Counted from the first letter of the stretch, positions 1 through 12,486 are shown. The stretch: 64,000 nucleotides of DNA from Gammaproteobacteria bacterium (GCA_024235015.1 JACKNG010000004.1:1-64000); one strand, 5' to 3'. Numbers and translations are program-made. The notes: generated by a model from the letters alone, not told the origin.

Positions 1-1103
1 GGCAGCGGCGTGCTGACCGCAACGGGTTCCGCATTCGCCGGCGCGGCAGGTGGCAGGTCCGTCGCCGGGGTGCCGGCCACGTCGGCCGCGGACGGTGCGC
101 TTGCCGCTGGCCCGGCGTCCATCGCGGCGACCGCGGCGGCGGTGCCCGGCCCGGTGGTGGTATCGATGCGCGGCACTTCGAGCGGCGTGGGCGACGGCGC
201 CTCGTCCAGCGGGACCACGGGCAGCTCGCGCACCCGCGGGCGCTCGACGCCATCGGCCACCATCGGCGACGGCAGCGGGCGGGGGCCCGGGCTCTGCTGG
301 GCGTAGAACAGCGCTACGCCGCCGATGCAGAGCACGATCAGTACGGCGATCGCGCCGACGACGATGAACAGGCGGTTGCTGCGCGGGCGACGGCTGGCCT
401 CGAACACGGTCTGCGCGCTGACCACGGTGTGCGCAGCGACGTCCTCGAGGGTGAAATCGTTGTTGACCCGGCCGCGCGGGACTTCCATCGACTGCGATTG
501 ATCGAAGTAGGCGTCGATCTCACGCTCGACGGCGCGCGCCGAGGGCATCGTGGCGGTCTGGTCGACACGCGGTCGCCCGCCCGTGGTGGTGCTGCCGCCG
601 AAGGTGTGGGTGTTGCCGGGCACCGCGGCCTCGCTGGTCTCGTCGGTCACCAGGCTGCCGTCGTCCTCGTCGCCATCGTCCTCGAACGCCTCGATGCCCT
701 CGATGGGTTCGAGGGCGAGATCGTCGAGCGACATCGAGCGGCTGAGATCGCCGTCGCGCACGGCGGGGCCGCTGTCGGTACCGTCGTCGGCGAGGTCGAA
801 GGCGCTGGAGTCGTCGCCGCTCAGCTTGCGCGTGACGGTGATGCCGTCGTCGTCGCCAGCAAGGTCGAGGGCGAGATCCTCGGGTTCGCCGCGGGTCGCC
901 GCGGCCACTGCCGCCGGCTCGATCTGCATGGTGGCATCGTCGGGCCCGGCGATCGGCGTGCGGCGGGCAGTGACGTCGGCGTCGACATTGCCGCCTGCTT
1001 CGGTGCGCGTGTCGTCACCGTCGCGGGCGGCGTCACCGCCCTGCGCCTCGCGTGCCTTCTTCTCCTGCTCGGCGCGGCGCAACGCATCCATCAACAGGCT
1101 CAT
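1..1103 (-). CDS. Pilus/secretion-associated membrane protein, N-terminal part (runs off left edge)
   Basis: The frame is open from an ATG at 1103 to the window edge, giving about 367 residues with no stop. The N terminus begins MSLLMDALRRAEQEK, a start typical of inner-membrane proteins encoded beside MSHA or type II secretion genes, some with TPRs further on. Residues 16-245 are acidic low-complexity sequence, a single membrane segment lies at about 246-268 (VVGAIAVLIVLCIGGVALF), and a Pro/Ala/Ser-rich segment follows. It sits 25 bp downstream of mshL in the same direction, so it is probably cotranscribed. No TPR is visible in the part present; assignment as an MshN-like protein is inference from context. 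Confidence 0.7.
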   Translation of the reverse strand, partial: MSLLMDALRRAEQEKKAREAQGGDAARDGDDTRTEAGGNVDADVTARRTPIAGPDDATMQIEPAAVAAATRGEPEDLALDLAGDDDGITVTRKLSGDDSSAFDLADDGTDSGPAVRDGDLSRSMSLDDLALEPIEGIEAFEDDGDEDDGSLVTDETSEAAVPGNTHTFGGSTTTGGRPRVDQTATMPSARAVEREIDAYFDQSQSMEVPRGRVNNDFTLEDVAAHTVVSAQTVFEASRRPRSNRLFIVVGAIAVLIVLCIGGVALFYAQQSPGPRPLPSPMVADGVERPRVRELPVVPLDEAPSPTPLEVPRIDTTTGPGTAAAVAAMDAGPAASAPSAADVAGTPATDLPPAAPANAEPVAVSTPL

Positions 1104-1128
1104 GAAGCGATTCTCCGCGCGCCTGCAA

Positions 1129-2826
1129 TCAAGGCGTGTCGCCGGCCTGTGCACCGAGGCGCGGCGGGCGGTTGCGCGAGCCGAGGTATTCGCGGTAGCC
1201 GGCGAGATCGGTCTCGACGTTGGGATCGTGGACCACCACCGGGCGCAGGAAGATCACCAGCTCGGTCTTGGTGTTGGTCAACTCCTCGGTGTTGAACAGC
1301 ATGTCACCCAGTAGCGGCAGCTTCGACAGGCCCGGGATCTGGCGGTTGCCGGTGCGGATGTCGTCCTGCATCAGGCCGCCGAGCACGCCGATCTGGCCGT
1401 CGACCAGCTTGAGCACCGATTCCATCTCGCGCACGCGGATGATCGGCACCGTGTTGGTGATGTTGGCGCCGTTGGCGCCGTTGAACTGCGCCGCCAGCTG
1501 CACCCCGGGGTCGACCGCGTCGCCGACCTTCTGCGAGATGGTCGGGCGTACCGTCAGGGTGACTTCGTCGGAGGCGGATACCTGCGGCGTCACCGCCATG
1601 ACCAGGCCCACCGGTACCGAGTTGACCTCGGACTCGACGATCGTGCGGCCCTGGGTATTGAAGCCGCCGTCGCGGTTGGTCACGTCGACGGTGAAATAGA
1701 CCAGTTCCTCGACCACCTTGAGGATCGCGGTCTGGTTGTTCAGCACCATCAGCCGCGGGCTGGACAGCACCTTGGCATCGCCGAACTCGCGCAGCAGGCG
1801 GACACTGGCGGAAACGGCATTGTCGCCGACGCTGGGATCGATGTAACCGAGCGTGGCCGAGGAGATGGCGTTGTCGATGACGCCGTCGGAGACCGCGCCG
1901 AGCAGGTTCTGATCGAAGTTGAAGCCGGTCCCGCCCTGTTCGAGGAACAGTGTCCAGTCGACCCCGGCCTGGTACTGGTCGTTGAGGGTGACCTCGACGA
2001 TGGTCGCCTCGATCATCACCTGGCGCCGCGCGCTGACCAGGACCTTGTCGATGAAATCCGCGATGCGCTCGTGCTCCTGCGCCGTCGCGCGGACCGAAAT
2101 CATGCCGGCAGCGGCATTGATGATCACCCGGTCGGAGATGTCGCCGCCGCTGCGACGTCCGGTTTCGCCGAGCAGGGCGAGGATGTTGTTCTCGAGCGTC
2201 TCCCAGAAGCGGTTGGAGGAGCGCGAAGTGAGGCGCGTCGACGACGAGTTGTTGCCGCCGCCGGAACCGCCGCCGCTGCTGCTGCCGCTGCCCGAGCCGC
2301 CCGAACCCTCGATGCTGCTCTCGCCCGTCGTCGCCACCCGCGTGGCGACGTTGACGGTGGTGTCGGTATCGCGCGAGAGATTGACGTAACCGACGTCGTA
2401 GGTGCGGTAATAGGGCTCGTCGGGCGAGATGACCACGGTGCCGTTGGCGATCTCGTAGCGCAGGTCCACCTGGCGCGCGACGCGCTCGAGGATCTGCGGC
2501 AGGGTCTGGTCGATCGCGTTGAGGGTGACACGGCCGTCGACGTCGCCGGCGATGTCGATGTTGAGCTCGGCGTCGCGGGCGAGCGCGAACAGCAGTTCGC
2601 GCACGGGAACGTCGTTGACCACCACGGTGTAACGCTCCGATTCCGGCACGGCCTGCGGCGGCGGCACGAAGGGCACCTGCTGGACGATGTCCGGGATATT
2701 TTGCGCCGGCGCGGCGGCGGGCTCCTCGAGGTGCCCGGTGGGTTGCGGCACGGCCTGCGGGCGCAGTTCGCTGCAACTGGTGGCAACGACGAGCAGAAGC
2801 AGGCTCGTAAGGACTCGTCTGATCAT
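1129..2826 (-). CDS. mshL: MSHA-type pilus secretin MshL
   Basis: Outer-membrane secretin (565 aa) that forms the pore for an MSHA/type IV-like pilus. Residues 1-18 are a lipoprotein signal with lipobox VATSC (Cys18). An STN-like domain follows at about 65-150 (NDVPVRELLFALARDAEL), then a Gly/Ser linker at about 170-200, and the secretin core in the C-terminal half. That core has the family motifs VPIIRVREMES, QIGVLGGLM and KTELVIFLRPVVV. Length and domain order fit MshL rather than the longer PilQ or GspD. It lies between the ATPase gene mshM and the membrane protein at the left edge; the preceding 100-bp AT-rich gap may carry its own promoter. Confidence 0.9.
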   Translation of the reverse strand: MIRRVLTSLLLLVVATSCSELRPQAVPQPTGHLEEPAAAPAQNIPDIVQQVPFVPPPQAVPESERYTVVVNDVPVRELLFALARDAELNIDIAGDVDGRVTLNAIDQTLPQILERVARQVDLRYEIANGTVVISPDEPYYRTYDVGYVNLSRDTDTTVNVATRVATTGESSIEGSGGSGSGSSSGGGSGGGNNSSSTRLTSRSSNRFWETLENNILALLGETGRRSGGDISDRVIINAAAGMISVRATAQEHERIADFIDKVLVSARRQVMIEATIVEVTLNDQYQAGVDWTLFLEQGGTGFNFDQNLLGAVSDGVIDNAISSATLGYIDPSVGDNAVSASVRLLREFGDAKVLSSPRLMVLNNQTAILKVVEELVYFTVDVTNRDGGFNTQGRTIVESEVNSVPVGLVMAVTPQVSASDEVTLTVRPTISQKVGDAVDPGVQLAAQFNGANGANITNTVPIIRVREMESVLKLVDGQIGVLGGLMQDDIRTGNRQIPGLSKLPLLGDMLFNTEELTNTKTELVIFLRPVVVHDPNVETDLAGYREYLGSRNRPPRLGAQAGDTP

Positions 2827-2870
2827 TTGAATACGCCCGTGCGTGCGGCCGGCAGGCCCCCCAGCGTCTC

Positions 2871-2898
2871 AAGATACCACATGATATTTTAAATACAA
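2871..2898 (-). promoter_or_regulatory. Possible sigma70 promoter for mshL
   Basis: On the minus strand TTGTAT (2898-2893) and TATCTT (2876-2871) are 16 bp apart, inside the only AT-rich stretch of the gap between mshM and mshL. The match is moderate and the leader would be about 40 nt. mshL may instead be read through from mshM. Confidence 0.35.
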
Positions 2899-2926
2899 CT
2901 ATCTAAAATTTCGAAGATTATTCGGT

Positions 2927-4072
2927 TCATTCACCGCCCTCGGAAGGACTCTCGCCGGTCGCCTCGGGCAGCGGCGCCAGGCGCGGCGCGAGATGCTCGA
3001 GCGTGACCAGTCCGGTGGCCGGGTCGACCGTCGGCAACGGTGCCGGCGCCACCGCGACGGCCGGCGGCGGCGGCGCCGCTGCCGGCACAACCGCTTCCAG
3101 CTTAGCCGGCGCAGCGGCGGACGGCGCGACGGCCGGCGCAGCAGCGCTGGCAGGGGGGAGATTTTCCCGCGTCGCACTCAGCCACGCGACGACGGCGACC
3201 GCGGCGAGTGACGCCGCGGCCAGCACCGCCAGTACCCGCCGCCCGCGCCGCGGCCGCGCGCCCGGGCCGAACGCGCTGTCGCGCGCGGCGAGGCGGACGT
3301 GGGCCGGGGTCACGGTCGCCGCGTTGGCGGCAAAGGCGGCCAGCAAGGCCTTGTCGGCGAGCACGTTGATGCGTCGCAACAGGCCTTCCGAGTGGCGTGC
3401 CAGCTCGGCCACCGCGGCGGGCGAGAAGAGATCGTTGCCGCGGTAACCGCTGGCCCGCACGCGGGTCACGAGGTAGTCCCGGATCTGGCCGCGGTCGAGC
3501 GGGGCGAGCTCGAAGCTGTGCGTGATCCGTTCACGCAACTGCCTGATTTCATGGGTGTTCAGCTTGTCGTCGAGCTCCGGCTGACCGAACAGCACGATCT
3601 GCAGCAGCTTGTCGCGGGTGGTCTCGAGGTTGCTCAGCATGCGCATCTCCTCGAGCGAGTCGAGCGGCATGCCCTGGGCTTCCTCGACGAACATGATGAC
3701 GCGGCGACCCTCGGCATGGGCGGCGAGCAGGTAATCCTGCAGGGCGTGCATCACCTTCAGGCGCGGGTCGCCCGGGGCGACTGCCAGCTTCAGCTCGAAG
3801 GCGATGGCGTGAAGGATCTCACCCGGACCGAGTCGTGGGTTGGCGAGGTAGACGATCTCGCAGCTGGGGGGCAGCTCGCGCTCGAGCATGCGGCACAGCA
3901 TGGTCTTGCCGCTGCCGACCTCGCCGACCACCTTGACGATGCCCTCGCCGCGACTGACGGCGTAGCACAGGGCCTCCAGCACCGCGCCGCGGTTGCCACC
4001 GGGAAAGAAGAACTCGGGATCCGGGGTGATGCGGAACGGCGGCTTGGCGAGACCGAAATGCTGCTCGTACAC
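2927..4072 (-). CDS. mshM: MSHA biogenesis ATPase MshM (ExeA-like AAA)
   Basis: Membrane-bound AAA ATPase of the ExeA/GspA/MshM type (381 aa), thought to help secretin or pilus assembly across the cell wall. The N terminus MYEQHFGLAKPPFRITPDPE is the family signature. Walker A is GEVGSGKT at residues 50-57; the Walker B region reads VIMFVEEAQ, where relatives usually have an Asp before the Glu. One membrane segment lies at about 279-300 after an Arg-rich stretch, followed by an Ala/Pro-rich periplasmic tail. The gene lies between the PrsR-like regulator (27 bp upstream) and mshL. ExeA and MshM cannot be separated by sequence alone; the MshL neighbour favours MshM. Confidence 0.85.
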   Translation of the reverse strand: MYEQHFGLAKPPFRITPDPEFFFPGGNRGAVLEALCYAVSRGEGIVKVVGEVGSGKTMLCRMLERELPPSCEIVYLANPRLGPGEILHAIAFELKLAVAPGDPRLKVMHALQDYLLAAHAEGRRVIMFVEEAQGMPLDSLEEMRMLSNLETTRDKLLQIVLFGQPELDDKLNTHEIRQLRERITHSFELAPLDRGQIRDYLVTRVRASGYRGNDLFSPAAVAELARHSEGLLRRINVLADKALLAAFAANAATVTPAHVRLAARDSAFGPGARPRRGRRVLAVLAAASLAAVAVVAWLSATRENLPPASAAAPAVAPSAAAPAKLEAVVPAAAPPPPAVAVAPAPLPTVDPATGLVTLEHLAPRLAPLPEATGESPSEGGE

Positions 4073-4099
4073 GATGACTGCTCCGCTGGTGTGCCGCGC

Positions 4100-5514
<1,415 letters not shown>

Positions 5515-5518
<4 letters not shown>

Positions 5519-6393
5519 CCGGTCGATCCGCTGTCCAGGCCGAGATTGGCGCAGATCGCCCGCGGCGCGTCGTGCTGGTTCATGGTGTAGAAGTGCAGCC
5601 CGGGCGCGCCGCCGGCCAGCAGCTGTTCGCACAGCCGCGTCGTGACCTCGACGCCGAAGGCCTGGATGGCGCTGCGATCGTCGCCGTAGTCCTGCAGGCG
5701 CTTGAGCATCCAGCGCGGGATCTCCGCGCCGCACATGTCGGAGAAGCGTTTCAGGCCGGAGAAGCTGGTGATCGGCATGATGCCGGGAATGATGTCGATG
5801 CCGATGCCGGCGGCCCGCGCCGCCTCGACGAAACGGAAGTAGGCATCGGCGTTGTAGAAATACTGCGTGATGGCGTCGTTCGCGCCGGCGTCGACCTTGC
5901 GCTTGAAGTTGGCCAGGTCGGCGGCCGCGCCGGGGGCCTGCGGGTGAACCTCGGGATAGGCGGCGACGCTGATGTGGAAATGGTCGCCGCTCTCGCGGCG
6001 GATGAACTCGACCAGCTCGTTGGCGTAGCGCAGTTCGCCGAAGCCGGTCGAACCGGAAGGCATGTCGCCGCGCAGGGTCACCAGGCGGCGAATGCCGGCG
6101 GCGCGGAACTGCTCGAGGATCTCGGCGATGGCCCGGGCCGCGAAGCCGATGCAGGAGACGTGGGGCGCGCTGTCGACACCGGTCGCGGCGCGCAGCTCGA
6201 GCACGGTCTCGAACGTCAGCTCGCGGGTGCTGCCGCCGGCGCCGAAGGTCACCGAGAAGAACTCGGGCGCGAGCGCGGCGAGGCGATCGCGGGTCACCGC
6301 CAGGCGCGCCTGGGCCTCGGCCGTACGCGGCGGGAAGAATTCGAAACTGAGATGCGCACGGGCATCGGCGCGGCCGCGGGCGGACGTGGTCAT
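5515..6393 (-). CDS. metF: 5,10-methylenetetrahydrofolate reductase MetF
   Basis: FAD enzyme that reduces 5,10-methylene-THF to 5-methyl-THF, the methyl donor for methionine synthesis. It is 292 aa from the ATG at 6393 ([20 protein letters not shown]); the usual bacterial length is about 290-300. Recognisable segments are [10 protein letters not shown], the [13 protein letters not shown] strand-loop, VTLRGDMP and [10 protein letters not shown]. The frame stays open upstream, but that extension is not MetF-like. Its stop overlaps the GTG of the prsR-like gene, so the regulator is probably translated from the same mRNA. A plausible minus-strand promoter lies at 6430-6459. Confidence 0.95.
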
Positions 6394-6429
6394 GGGCTGG
6401 TCGGAGGCCTCGGTCGGGGGAGCCCGCCG

Positions 6430-6459
6430 ATTATCCCCGAGCCGGCGACGTTGTGCTAA
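6430..6459 (-). promoter_or_regulatory. Candidate promoter for metF
   Basis: Minus-strand TTAGCA (6459-6454), an 18-bp spacer and GATAAT (6435-6430). The -10 is good and the -35 matches 4 of 6 consensus bases. It would give a leader of about 30 nt. Confidence 0.4.
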
Positions 6460-6569
6460 CCGGCAGGCGTCGTACCAGGCCCGTGGCAGCGCAGCCGTCG
6501 CGGCAGCAGGCGCGCCGCGGCACGCGTTCCGCGCGGCACGTGCTCGTGCGCAATCCGACGCCCGCGCAA

Positions 6570-6599
6570 CGGACACACCGGGGGAATCCGGGCTAAAAT
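6570..6599 (+). promoter_or_regulatory. Candidate promoter for tkt-gap-pgk-pyk
   Basis: CGGACA (6570-6575), an 18-bp spacer and TAAAAT (6594-6599), the only AT-rich hexamer upstream of tkt. It implies a leader of about 175 nt. Confidence 0.4.
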
Positions 6600-6779
6600 G
6601 CCGGCGCTCCCGGCGCCTTCGCCGAGCTGTCGCGCCCCGGTGCTCGGTCGCCCGGGCGCAACGGCCGGCCCGCCCGGCAAGCAGACTCGAAACAAGCAAA
6701 GAACGATGGCCGCCGTGCCCGCCGACCCGGCGCGTGCCGTGGCCCACGCTGGACCACCACCCGTCGAGGTACCACGAAC

Positions 6780-8822
6780 ATGAGCGACCCGCAGACCGTG
6801 CGGCGCGAGACGGCCACCGCACCGTCGCGCCGCGAGCTGGCCAATGCCATCCGCGCCCTGGCCATGGACGCCGTGCAGGCCGCCAACTCGGGCCATCCGG
6901 GCGCCCCCATGGGCATGGCCGACATCGCCGAGGTGCTGTGGCGCGACCTGCTGCGCCACAACCCGGCCAACCCGCACTGGGCCAACCGCGACCGCTTCGT
7001 GCTGTCCAACGGGCACGGCTCGATGCTGCTCTACGCCCTGCTCCACCTGAGCGGCTACGACCTGCCGCTGGAGGAGATCAAGAACTTCCGCCAGCTCGGC
7101 TCGAAGACCCCCGGCCACCCCGAGTACCACGATACGCCCGGGGTCGAGACCACCACCGGACCGCTCGGCCAGGGCCTGACCAATGCCGTCGGCATGGCGC
7201 TGGCCGAGGCCCACCTCGCGGCACGCTTCAACAAGCCGGGACTGAACCTCGTCGACCACCACACCTACGTCTTCGCCGGCGACGGCTGCCTGATGGAAGG
7301 CATCTCCCACGAGGCCTGCTCGCTGGCCGGCACGCTGGGGCTCGGCAAGCTCATCGTGGTCTACGACGACAACGGCATTTCCATCGACGGCGAGGTCGAG
7401 GGCTGGTTCGGCGACGACACCCCGGCGCGCTTCGAGGCCTACGGCTGGCAGGTCATTCCGGCGGTCGACGGCCACGACGCCGACGCCGTGCGGGTGGCGC
7501 TGGAGACGGCCCGCGCCAACACCACCCAGCCGACCCTGATCTGCTGCGAGACGACCATCGGCTGGGGTTCGCCGAACAAGGCCGGCACGGAGTCCTGCCA
7601 CGGCGCCGCGCTGGGCGCCGACGAGGTTGCCGCCACGCGCGAGAATCTCGGCTGGCGCTACCCGCCGTTCGAGATCCCCGACGCGCTCTACGCGGCCTGG
7701 GACGCACGCGCCGCCGGCGCCGCCGCCGAGCGCTCATGGACCGAGGTGCTCGCCGCCTACCGCGACAAGTACCCGGCCGAGGCCGCCGAGTTCGAGCGCG
7801 TCATGGCCGGCCGGCTGCCGGCCGACTGGGCCGACAGCGCGCGCGCCATCGTCGCCGACATCGCCGCCGCCGGCGGCAAGGACGCCACGCGCAAGTCCTC
7901 CGAGCGCGTGCTCGACCGCCTCGGCGCGGCGTTGCCGGAACTGGTCGGTGGTTCGGCCGATCTCACCGGCTCCAACCTCACCTGGCACAAGGCCAGCCGC
8001 GGCATCACCGCCGCCGACAAGTCGGGCAACTACGTGTGGTACGGCGTGCGCGAGTTCGCCATGAGCGCGATGATGAACGGCATGGCGCTGCACGGCGGGG
8101 TCATTCCCTACGGCGGCACCTTCCTGGTCTTCTCCGACTACGCGCGCAACGCCGTGCGCATGGCGGCGCTGATGGGCCAGGGCAGCCTGTTCGTCTACAC
8201 CCACGATTCCATCGGGCTCGGCGAGGACGGCCCCACCCACCAGCCGATCGAGCACGCCGCCTCGCTGCGCCTCATTCCCAAGCTCGACGTGTGGCGCCCG
8301 GCCGACGCCGCCGAGACCGCCGCCGCCTGGGTTGCCGCCATCGAGCGCCGCGACGGCCCGAGCTGCTTCCTGCTCTCGCGCCAGGGCCTGCCGGCGCAGG
8401 CGCGCGACGACGCCCAACTCGCCGCCATGGCGCGCGGCGGCTACGTCCTCCTCGAGCCCGCGCGCGTGGCCGAGGCAGTGATCATCGCCACCGGTTCCGA
8501 GGTCGAGCTCGCCCGCCAGGCGGCGTTGGCCATGAACGGCGCCGGCGCTGCGCTGCGTGTGGTCTCCATGCCCTGCGTGGAAGTCTTCGAACGCCAGGAC
8601 GCGGCATGGCGCGAGGCGGTGCTGCCGCGTGCGCTCACCCGCCGTATTGCCATCGAGGCCGGCAGCACCCAGGGCTGGTATCGCTACGTCGGCCTCGACG
8701 GCCTCGTCATCGGCCTCGACGACTTCGGCGCCTCGGCCCCGGCCGGCGACCTGTCGAAGCACTTCGGCCTCGACCAGGCGAGCGTCACGGAGAAAGTGCG
8801 TACTTACCTCGCGGGTGCCTGA
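6780..8822 (+). CDS. tkt: Transketolase
   Basis: Thiamine-diphosphate enzyme that moves two-carbon ketol units between sugar phosphates in the pentose-phosphate and Calvin pathways (680 aa, usual about 660). Near the N terminus are [11 protein letters not shown] and [14 protein letters not shown]. The TPP/metal motif is [12 protein letters not shown] with the distal [18 protein letters not shown] and LSRQGLP come from the middle and C-terminal domains. It is the first gene of a plus-strand run with gap, pgk and pyk, the order known from autotrophic gammaproteobacteria. A Calvin-cycle role cannot be shown because no RuBisCO or PRK genes are present here. Confidence 0.96.
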   Translation: MSDPQTVRRETATAPSRRELANAIRALAMDAVQAANSGHPGAPMGMADIAEVLWRDLLRHNPANPHWANRDRFVLSNGHGSMLLYALLHLSGYDLPLEEIKNFRQLGSKTPGHPEYHDTPGVETTTGPLGQGLTNAVGMALAEAHLAARFNKPGLNLVDHHTYVFAGDGCLMEGISHEACSLAGTLGLGKLIVVYDDNGISIDGEVEGWFGDDTPARFEAYGWQVIPAVDGHDADAVRVALETARANTTQPTLICCETTIGWGSPNKAGTESCHGAALGADEVAATRENLGWRYPPFEIPDALYAAWDARAAGAAAERSWTEVLAAYRDKYPAEAAEFERVMAGRLPADWADSARAIVADIAAAGGKDATRKSSERVLDRLGAALPELVGGSADLTGSNLTWHKASRGITAADKSGNYVWYGVREFAMSAMMNGMALHGGVIPYGGTFLVFSDYARNAVRMAALMGQGSLFVYTHDSIGLGEDGPTHQPIEHAASLRLIPKLDVWRPADAAETAAAWVAAIERRDGPSCFLLSRQGLPAQARDDAQLAAMARGGYVLLEPARVAEAVIIATGSEVELARQAALAMNGAGAALRVVSMPCVEVFERQDAAWREAVLPRALTRRIAIEAGSTQGWYRYVGLDGLVIGLDDFGASAPAGDLSKHFGLDQASVTEKVRTYLAGA

Positions 8823-8872
8823 ACGCGCCCGCTCCCGAACGAGACAACGACAACCGACCCAGGAGACATCCC

Positions 8873-9883
8873 ATGACCATCCGTATTGGCATCAATGGCT
8901 ATGGCCGCATCGGCCGCAACGTGCTGCGCGCCCTGTTCGAGGCCGAGCGCACCGGCGAGTTGGAGATCGTCGCGGTCAACGACCTCGGCGATGCCAATAC
9001 CAATGCCCACCTCACGCGCTACGACAGCGCCCACGGCCGTTTCCCCGGCAAGGTCGAGGTCAAGGACGACACCATGATCGTCAACGGCCGCGCCATCAAG
9101 GTGTTCGCCGAGCGCGACCCGGCCAAGCTGCCCTGGGGTGACCTCGGCGTCGACGTCGTGCACGAGTGCACCGGGCTCTTCACCTCCAAGGCCAAGGCCT
9201 CGGCCCACCTCCAGGGCGGGGCCAAGAAGGTCCTGATCTCGGCCCCGGCCGGCAACGATGTCGACGCCACCATCGTCTACGGCGTCAACCACCACGTCCT
9301 CAAGGCCAGTGACACCGTGGTCTCCAACGCGTCCTGCACGACCAACTGCCTGGCCCCGCTGGTCAAGCCGCTGCACGAGAAGATCGGTGTCATCAACGGC
9401 ATCATGACCACCATCCATGCCTACACCAACGACCAGGTCCTGACCGACGTCTACCACTCGGATCTGCGCCGCGCGCGCTCGGCCACGCAGTCGATGATCC
9501 CGACCAAGACCGGCGCCGCCGCCGCCGTCGGCCTGGTCCTGCCGGAACTCAACGGCAAGCTCGACGGCTACGCCGTGCGCGTGCCGACCATCAACGTCTC
9601 GCTGGTCGACCTCACCTTCAACGCCGCGCGGGCGACTGACGCCAAGGAAATCGCCGCCATCCTGCGCGAGGCCGCCGACGGTGAACTGAAGGGCGTGCTG
9701 GCCTTCAACGAGGAGCCGCTGGTCTCGATCGACTTCAACCACAACCCGCACTCCTCGATCTTCGAATCGAGCCAGACCAAGGTCATCGACGGCACCATGG
9801 TCAAGGTGCTGTCGTGGTACGACAACGAGTGGGGCTTCTCCAACCGCATGCTCGACACCACCATCGCCATGATGAAGGCCTGA
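8873..9883 (+). CDS. gap: Glyceraldehyde-3-phosphate dehydrogenase
   Basis: Oxidative phosphorylation of glyceraldehyde-3-phosphate (336 aa). The start is the ATG at 8873, with AGGAG close upstream; the frame is open further upstream but enters tkt. The nucleotide fold begins [11 protein letters not shown]. The active-site segment SNASCTTN has catalytic Cys155, and His182 lies in [10 protein letters not shown]. The acidic residue in VNDLGD after the second beta strand suggests NAD specificity. It lies 50 bp after tkt and 3 bp before pgk, so the genes are almost surely cotranscribed. Confidence 0.97.
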   Translation: MTIRIGINGYGRIGRNVLRALFEAERTGELEIVAVNDLGDANTNAHLTRYDSAHGRFPGKVEVKDDTMIVNGRAIKVFAERDPAKLPWGDLGVDVVHECTGLFTSKAKASAHLQGGAKKVLISAPAGNDVDATIVYGVNHHVLKASDTVVSNASCTTNCLAPLVKPLHEKIGVINGIMTTIHAYTNDQVLTDVYHSDLRRARSATQSMIPTKTGAAAAVGLVLPELNGKLDGYAVRVPTINVSLVDLTFNAARATDAKEIAAILREAADGELKGVLAFNEEPLVSIDFNHNPHSSIFESSQTKVIDGTMVKVLSWYDNEWGFSNRMLDTTIAMMKA

Positions 9884-9886
9884 TCG

Positions 9887-11047
9887 ATGCTGCGCATGAC
9901 CGACCTCGACCTCGCGGGCAAGCGCGTGCTGATCCGCGAGGATTTCAACGTGCCGATGAAGAACGGCGCGATCAGCGACGACACGCGCCTGCGCGCCGCG
10001 CTGCCGACCCTGCGCGCGGCGCTCAAGGCCGGTGCGGCGGTGCTGGTGATGTCCCACCTCGGCCGGCCCAAGGAAGGCGTGGTCGACCCGGCGCAGTCGC
10101 TGGCGCCGGTGGCCGAGGCACTGGCGAAGCTGCTCGAACGCCCGGTGGGCTTCGCCGCCGAGTGGATCGACGGCGTCGCGGTCGCACCGGGCAGCATCAC
10201 GCTGTGCGAGAACACCCGCTTCCTGGTCGGCGAAGGCAAGGACGACGAGGCGCTGGCGAGGCGCATGGCGGCGCTCTGCGACGTCTTCGTCAACGACGCT
10301 TTCGCCACCGCCCACCGCGCCCAGGCCTCGACCCACGGCGTGGCCAAGTTCGCGCCCGTGGCCTGCGCCGGACCCTTGCTCATGGCCGAGGTCGATGCCC
10401 TGCGCCAGGCGCTCGACGAACCGCGGCGACCGCTGGTCGCCATCGTCGGCGGCTCCAAGGTCTCGACCAAGCTCGATCTCCTCGAGACCCTGGTGACCAG
10501 GGTCGACCAGCTGGTCGTCGGCGGCGGCATCGCCAACACCTTTCTCAAGGCCGCCGGCCACGAGATCGGTAAATCGCTGTGCGAGGACGACATGCTCGAC
10601 ATCGCGCGGCGCCTCATCGACGGCGACGCGCACATCCCGATCCCGAGCGACGTCGTCGTCGGCAAGCGCTTCGACGAGGGCGAGCCGGGCACGGTCAAGG
10701 CCATCGCCGAGGTCGCCGCCGACGACATGATCATGGATCTCGGCCCGGACTCGGTGCAGGCGCTGTGCGACATCATCGCCAGCGCCGGCACGGTGGTGTG
10801 GAACGGCCCGCTCGGGGTGTTCGAGTTCCCCGGCTTCGCCGCCGGCACCGAGAAGCTGGCCCGCGCGATTGCCAGCGCGGAGGTCTTCTCCATCGCCGGC
10901 GGCGGCGACACCCTCGCCGCCATCGCCCAGTTCGGCGTCGCCAACGGCATCTCCTACATCTCCACCGCCGGCGGCGCCTTCCTCGAGTTCCTCGAAGGCA
11001 AGACCCTGCCCGCCATCGCCGTGCTGGACGCACGCGCGGGGGCGTGA
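9887..11047 (+). CDS. pgk: Phosphoglycerate kinase
   Basis: Transfers phosphate between 1,3-bisphosphoglycerate and ADP (386 aa). Family motifs are [53 protein letters not shown] and the nucleotide loop [12 protein letters not shown]. Two starts are possible: ATG 9887, three bases after gap, or ATG 9896 ([10 protein letters not shown]), which lines up with the conserved family core; the difference is three residues. The stop overlaps the GTG of pyk, indicating translational coupling. Confidence 0.97.
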   Translation: MLRMTDLDLAGKRVLIREDFNVPMKNGAISDDTRLRAALPTLRAALKAGAAVLVMSHLGRPKEGVVDPAQSLAPVAEALAKLLERPVGFAAEWIDGVAVAPGSITLCENTRFLVGEGKDDEALARRMAALCDVFVNDAFATAHRAQASTHGVAKFAPVACAGPLLMAEVDALRQALDEPRRPLVAIVGGSKVSTKLDLLETLVTRVDQLVVGGGIANTFLKAAGHEIGKSLCEDDMLDIARRLIDGDAHIPIPSDVVVGKRFDEGEPGTVKAIAEVAADDMIMDLGPDSVQALCDIIASAGTVVWNGPLGVFEFPGFAAGTEKLARAIASAEVFSIAGGGDTLAAIAQFGVANGISYISTAGGAFLEFLEGKTLPAIAVLDARAGA

Positions 11048-12486
11048 GGCGGACCAAGATTGTCGCCACCCTCGGGCCGGCCACCGACCGGCCCGGGATG
11101 CTCGACCGCCTCGTTGCCGCCGGCCTCGACGCCGCTCGCCTCAACTACTCCCACGGCAAGGCCCAGGACCATGCCGCGCGCGCCGCGGCGGTGCGCGCCG
11201 CGGCCATCACGGCCGGGCGTGAGATCGGCCTCATCGCCGACCTCCAGGGCCCCAAGATCCGCCTCGAGTGCTTCGCCGGCGGCGCGGTCGAACTCGTCGA
11301 GGGCGCGCGCTTCGACATCGACGCCGATCTCGCGCCCGAGGCCGGCAGCGTCGAGCGCGTCGGTGTCACCTACAAGGAACTGCCGGGCGACGTCGCCGCC
11401 GGCGACACCCTGCTGGTCGACGACGGCCGCCTCGTGCTCGGCGTCGAACGCGTACGCGGCCGGGTCATCGAGACCACGGTCGTCAGCGGCGGCACGCTGT
11501 CCGATCACAAGGGCATCAACCGCCAGGGCGGCGGGCTGTCGGCGCCGGCCTTGACCGACAAGGACCGCGCGGATCTGCGCCACGCGCTCGCCCACGGCGC
11601 CGACTACATCGCGGTGTCCTTTCCGCGCAGCAGCGCCGACATCGAGACGGCGCGCCGCCTCATCCACGACGCCGGCGGCAGCGCCGGCATCATCGCCAAG
11701 ATGGAACGCGCCGAGGCGCTGGACCACGCCGACGACATCATTGCCGCGGCCGACTGCATCATGATCGCGCGCGGCGATCTCGGCGTGGAGATCGGCGACG
11801 CGCGCCTGCCGCCCGCGCAGAAGATGCTGGTGGCACGCGCACGGCGACATTACAAGACGGTGATCACGGCGACCCAGATGATGGAGTCGATGATCGAGAA
11901 TCCCCTGCCGACCCGCGCCGAGGTCTTCGACGTCGCCAATGCCGTGCTCGACGGCACCGACGCGGTGATGCTCTCGGGCGAGACCAGCGTCGGCGCCTAC
12001 CCCGACCGCGCGGTGGCCGCGATGTCACGCGTGTGCGAAGGCGCCGAGGCGGAATGGAGCGACCCGGCCGGCTCGACCCTGCCCGACGCGCGCTTCGAGC
12101 GCGTCGACGAGGCCATCGCGATGTCGGCCATCTACTGCGCCAACCGCATCGGCGTGAAGGCCATTGCCGCGTTGACCGAATCGGGACGGACGACGCTGTG
12201 GATGTCGCGCATGAACACCGCCATCCCGGTCTTCGCGCTGAGCCCACACCCCGCGACGCTGCGCAAGGTCACCCTCTACCGCGACGTCTACCCGGTCGCC
12301 TTCGACGTCAGCACCATTCCCTACAACGAGGCCACGCGCGAAGTCCTGGCCGTGTTGAAATCACGCGGCGTGGTCGGTGACGGCGACCAGGTCATCATCA
12401 CCAAGGGCGACCTGCACGGTCATACCGGCGGCACCAACGGCATGAAGATCGTGACCGTGGGGGATTTCGTCGAGCACGTCGGCTGA
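11044..12486 (+). CDS. pyk: Pyruvate kinase
   Basis: Converts phosphoenolpyruvate and ADP to pyruvate and ATP (480 aa). The GTG at 11044 overlaps the pgk stop as GTGA and puts the family N terminus [14 protein letters not shown] at the start. Conserved segments include [21 protein letters not shown], the catalytic Lys in [10 protein letters not shown], the metal and PEP site [19 protein letters not shown] and [12 protein letters not shown]. It is the last metabolic gene of the cluster; in many relatives class II fructose-bisphosphate aldolase (fba) would follow, but here it does not. Confidence 0.96.
   Translation: MRRTKIVATLGPATDRPGMLDRLVAAGLDAARLNYSHGKAQDHAARAAAVRAAAITAGREIGLIADLQGPKIRLECFAGGAVELVEGARFDIDADLAPEAGSVERVGVTYKELPGDVAAGDTLLVDDGRLVLGVERVRGRVIETTVVSGGTLSDHKGINRQGGGLSAPALTDKDRADLRHALAHGADYIAVSFPRSSADIETARRLIHDAGGSAGIIAKMERAEALDHADDIIAAADCIMIARGDLGVEIGDARLPPAQKMLVARARRHYKTVITATQMMESMIENPLPTRAEVFDVANAVLDGTDAVMLSGETSVGAYPDRAVAAMSRVCEGAEAEWSDPAGSTLPDARFERVDEAIAMSAIYCANRIGVKAIAALTESGRTTLWMSRMNTAIPVFALSPHPATLRKVTLYRDVYPVAFDVSTIPYNEATREVLAVLKSRGVVGDGDQVIITKGDLHGHTGGTNGMKIVTVGDFVEHVG

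Larger units (their letters stand above)
6394..6779. other. Divergent intergenic region metF / tkt
   Basis: 386 bp between the divergently transcribed metF and tkt. It holds one candidate promoter for each side (listed separately). An imperfect GC-rich hairpin lies close to the metF start (about 6406-6443). I see no riboswitch consensus and no believable small gene. Confidence 0.6.

Noticed and set aside
6406..6443. Hairpin before metF as a SAH-type riboswitch
   Set aside because: The stem is imperfect and the conserved SAH riboswitch core is absent.
8804..10950. Long minus-strand frames opposite gap and pgk
   Set aside because: They mirror highly conserved enzymes on the plus strand and show only low-complexity charged sequence.
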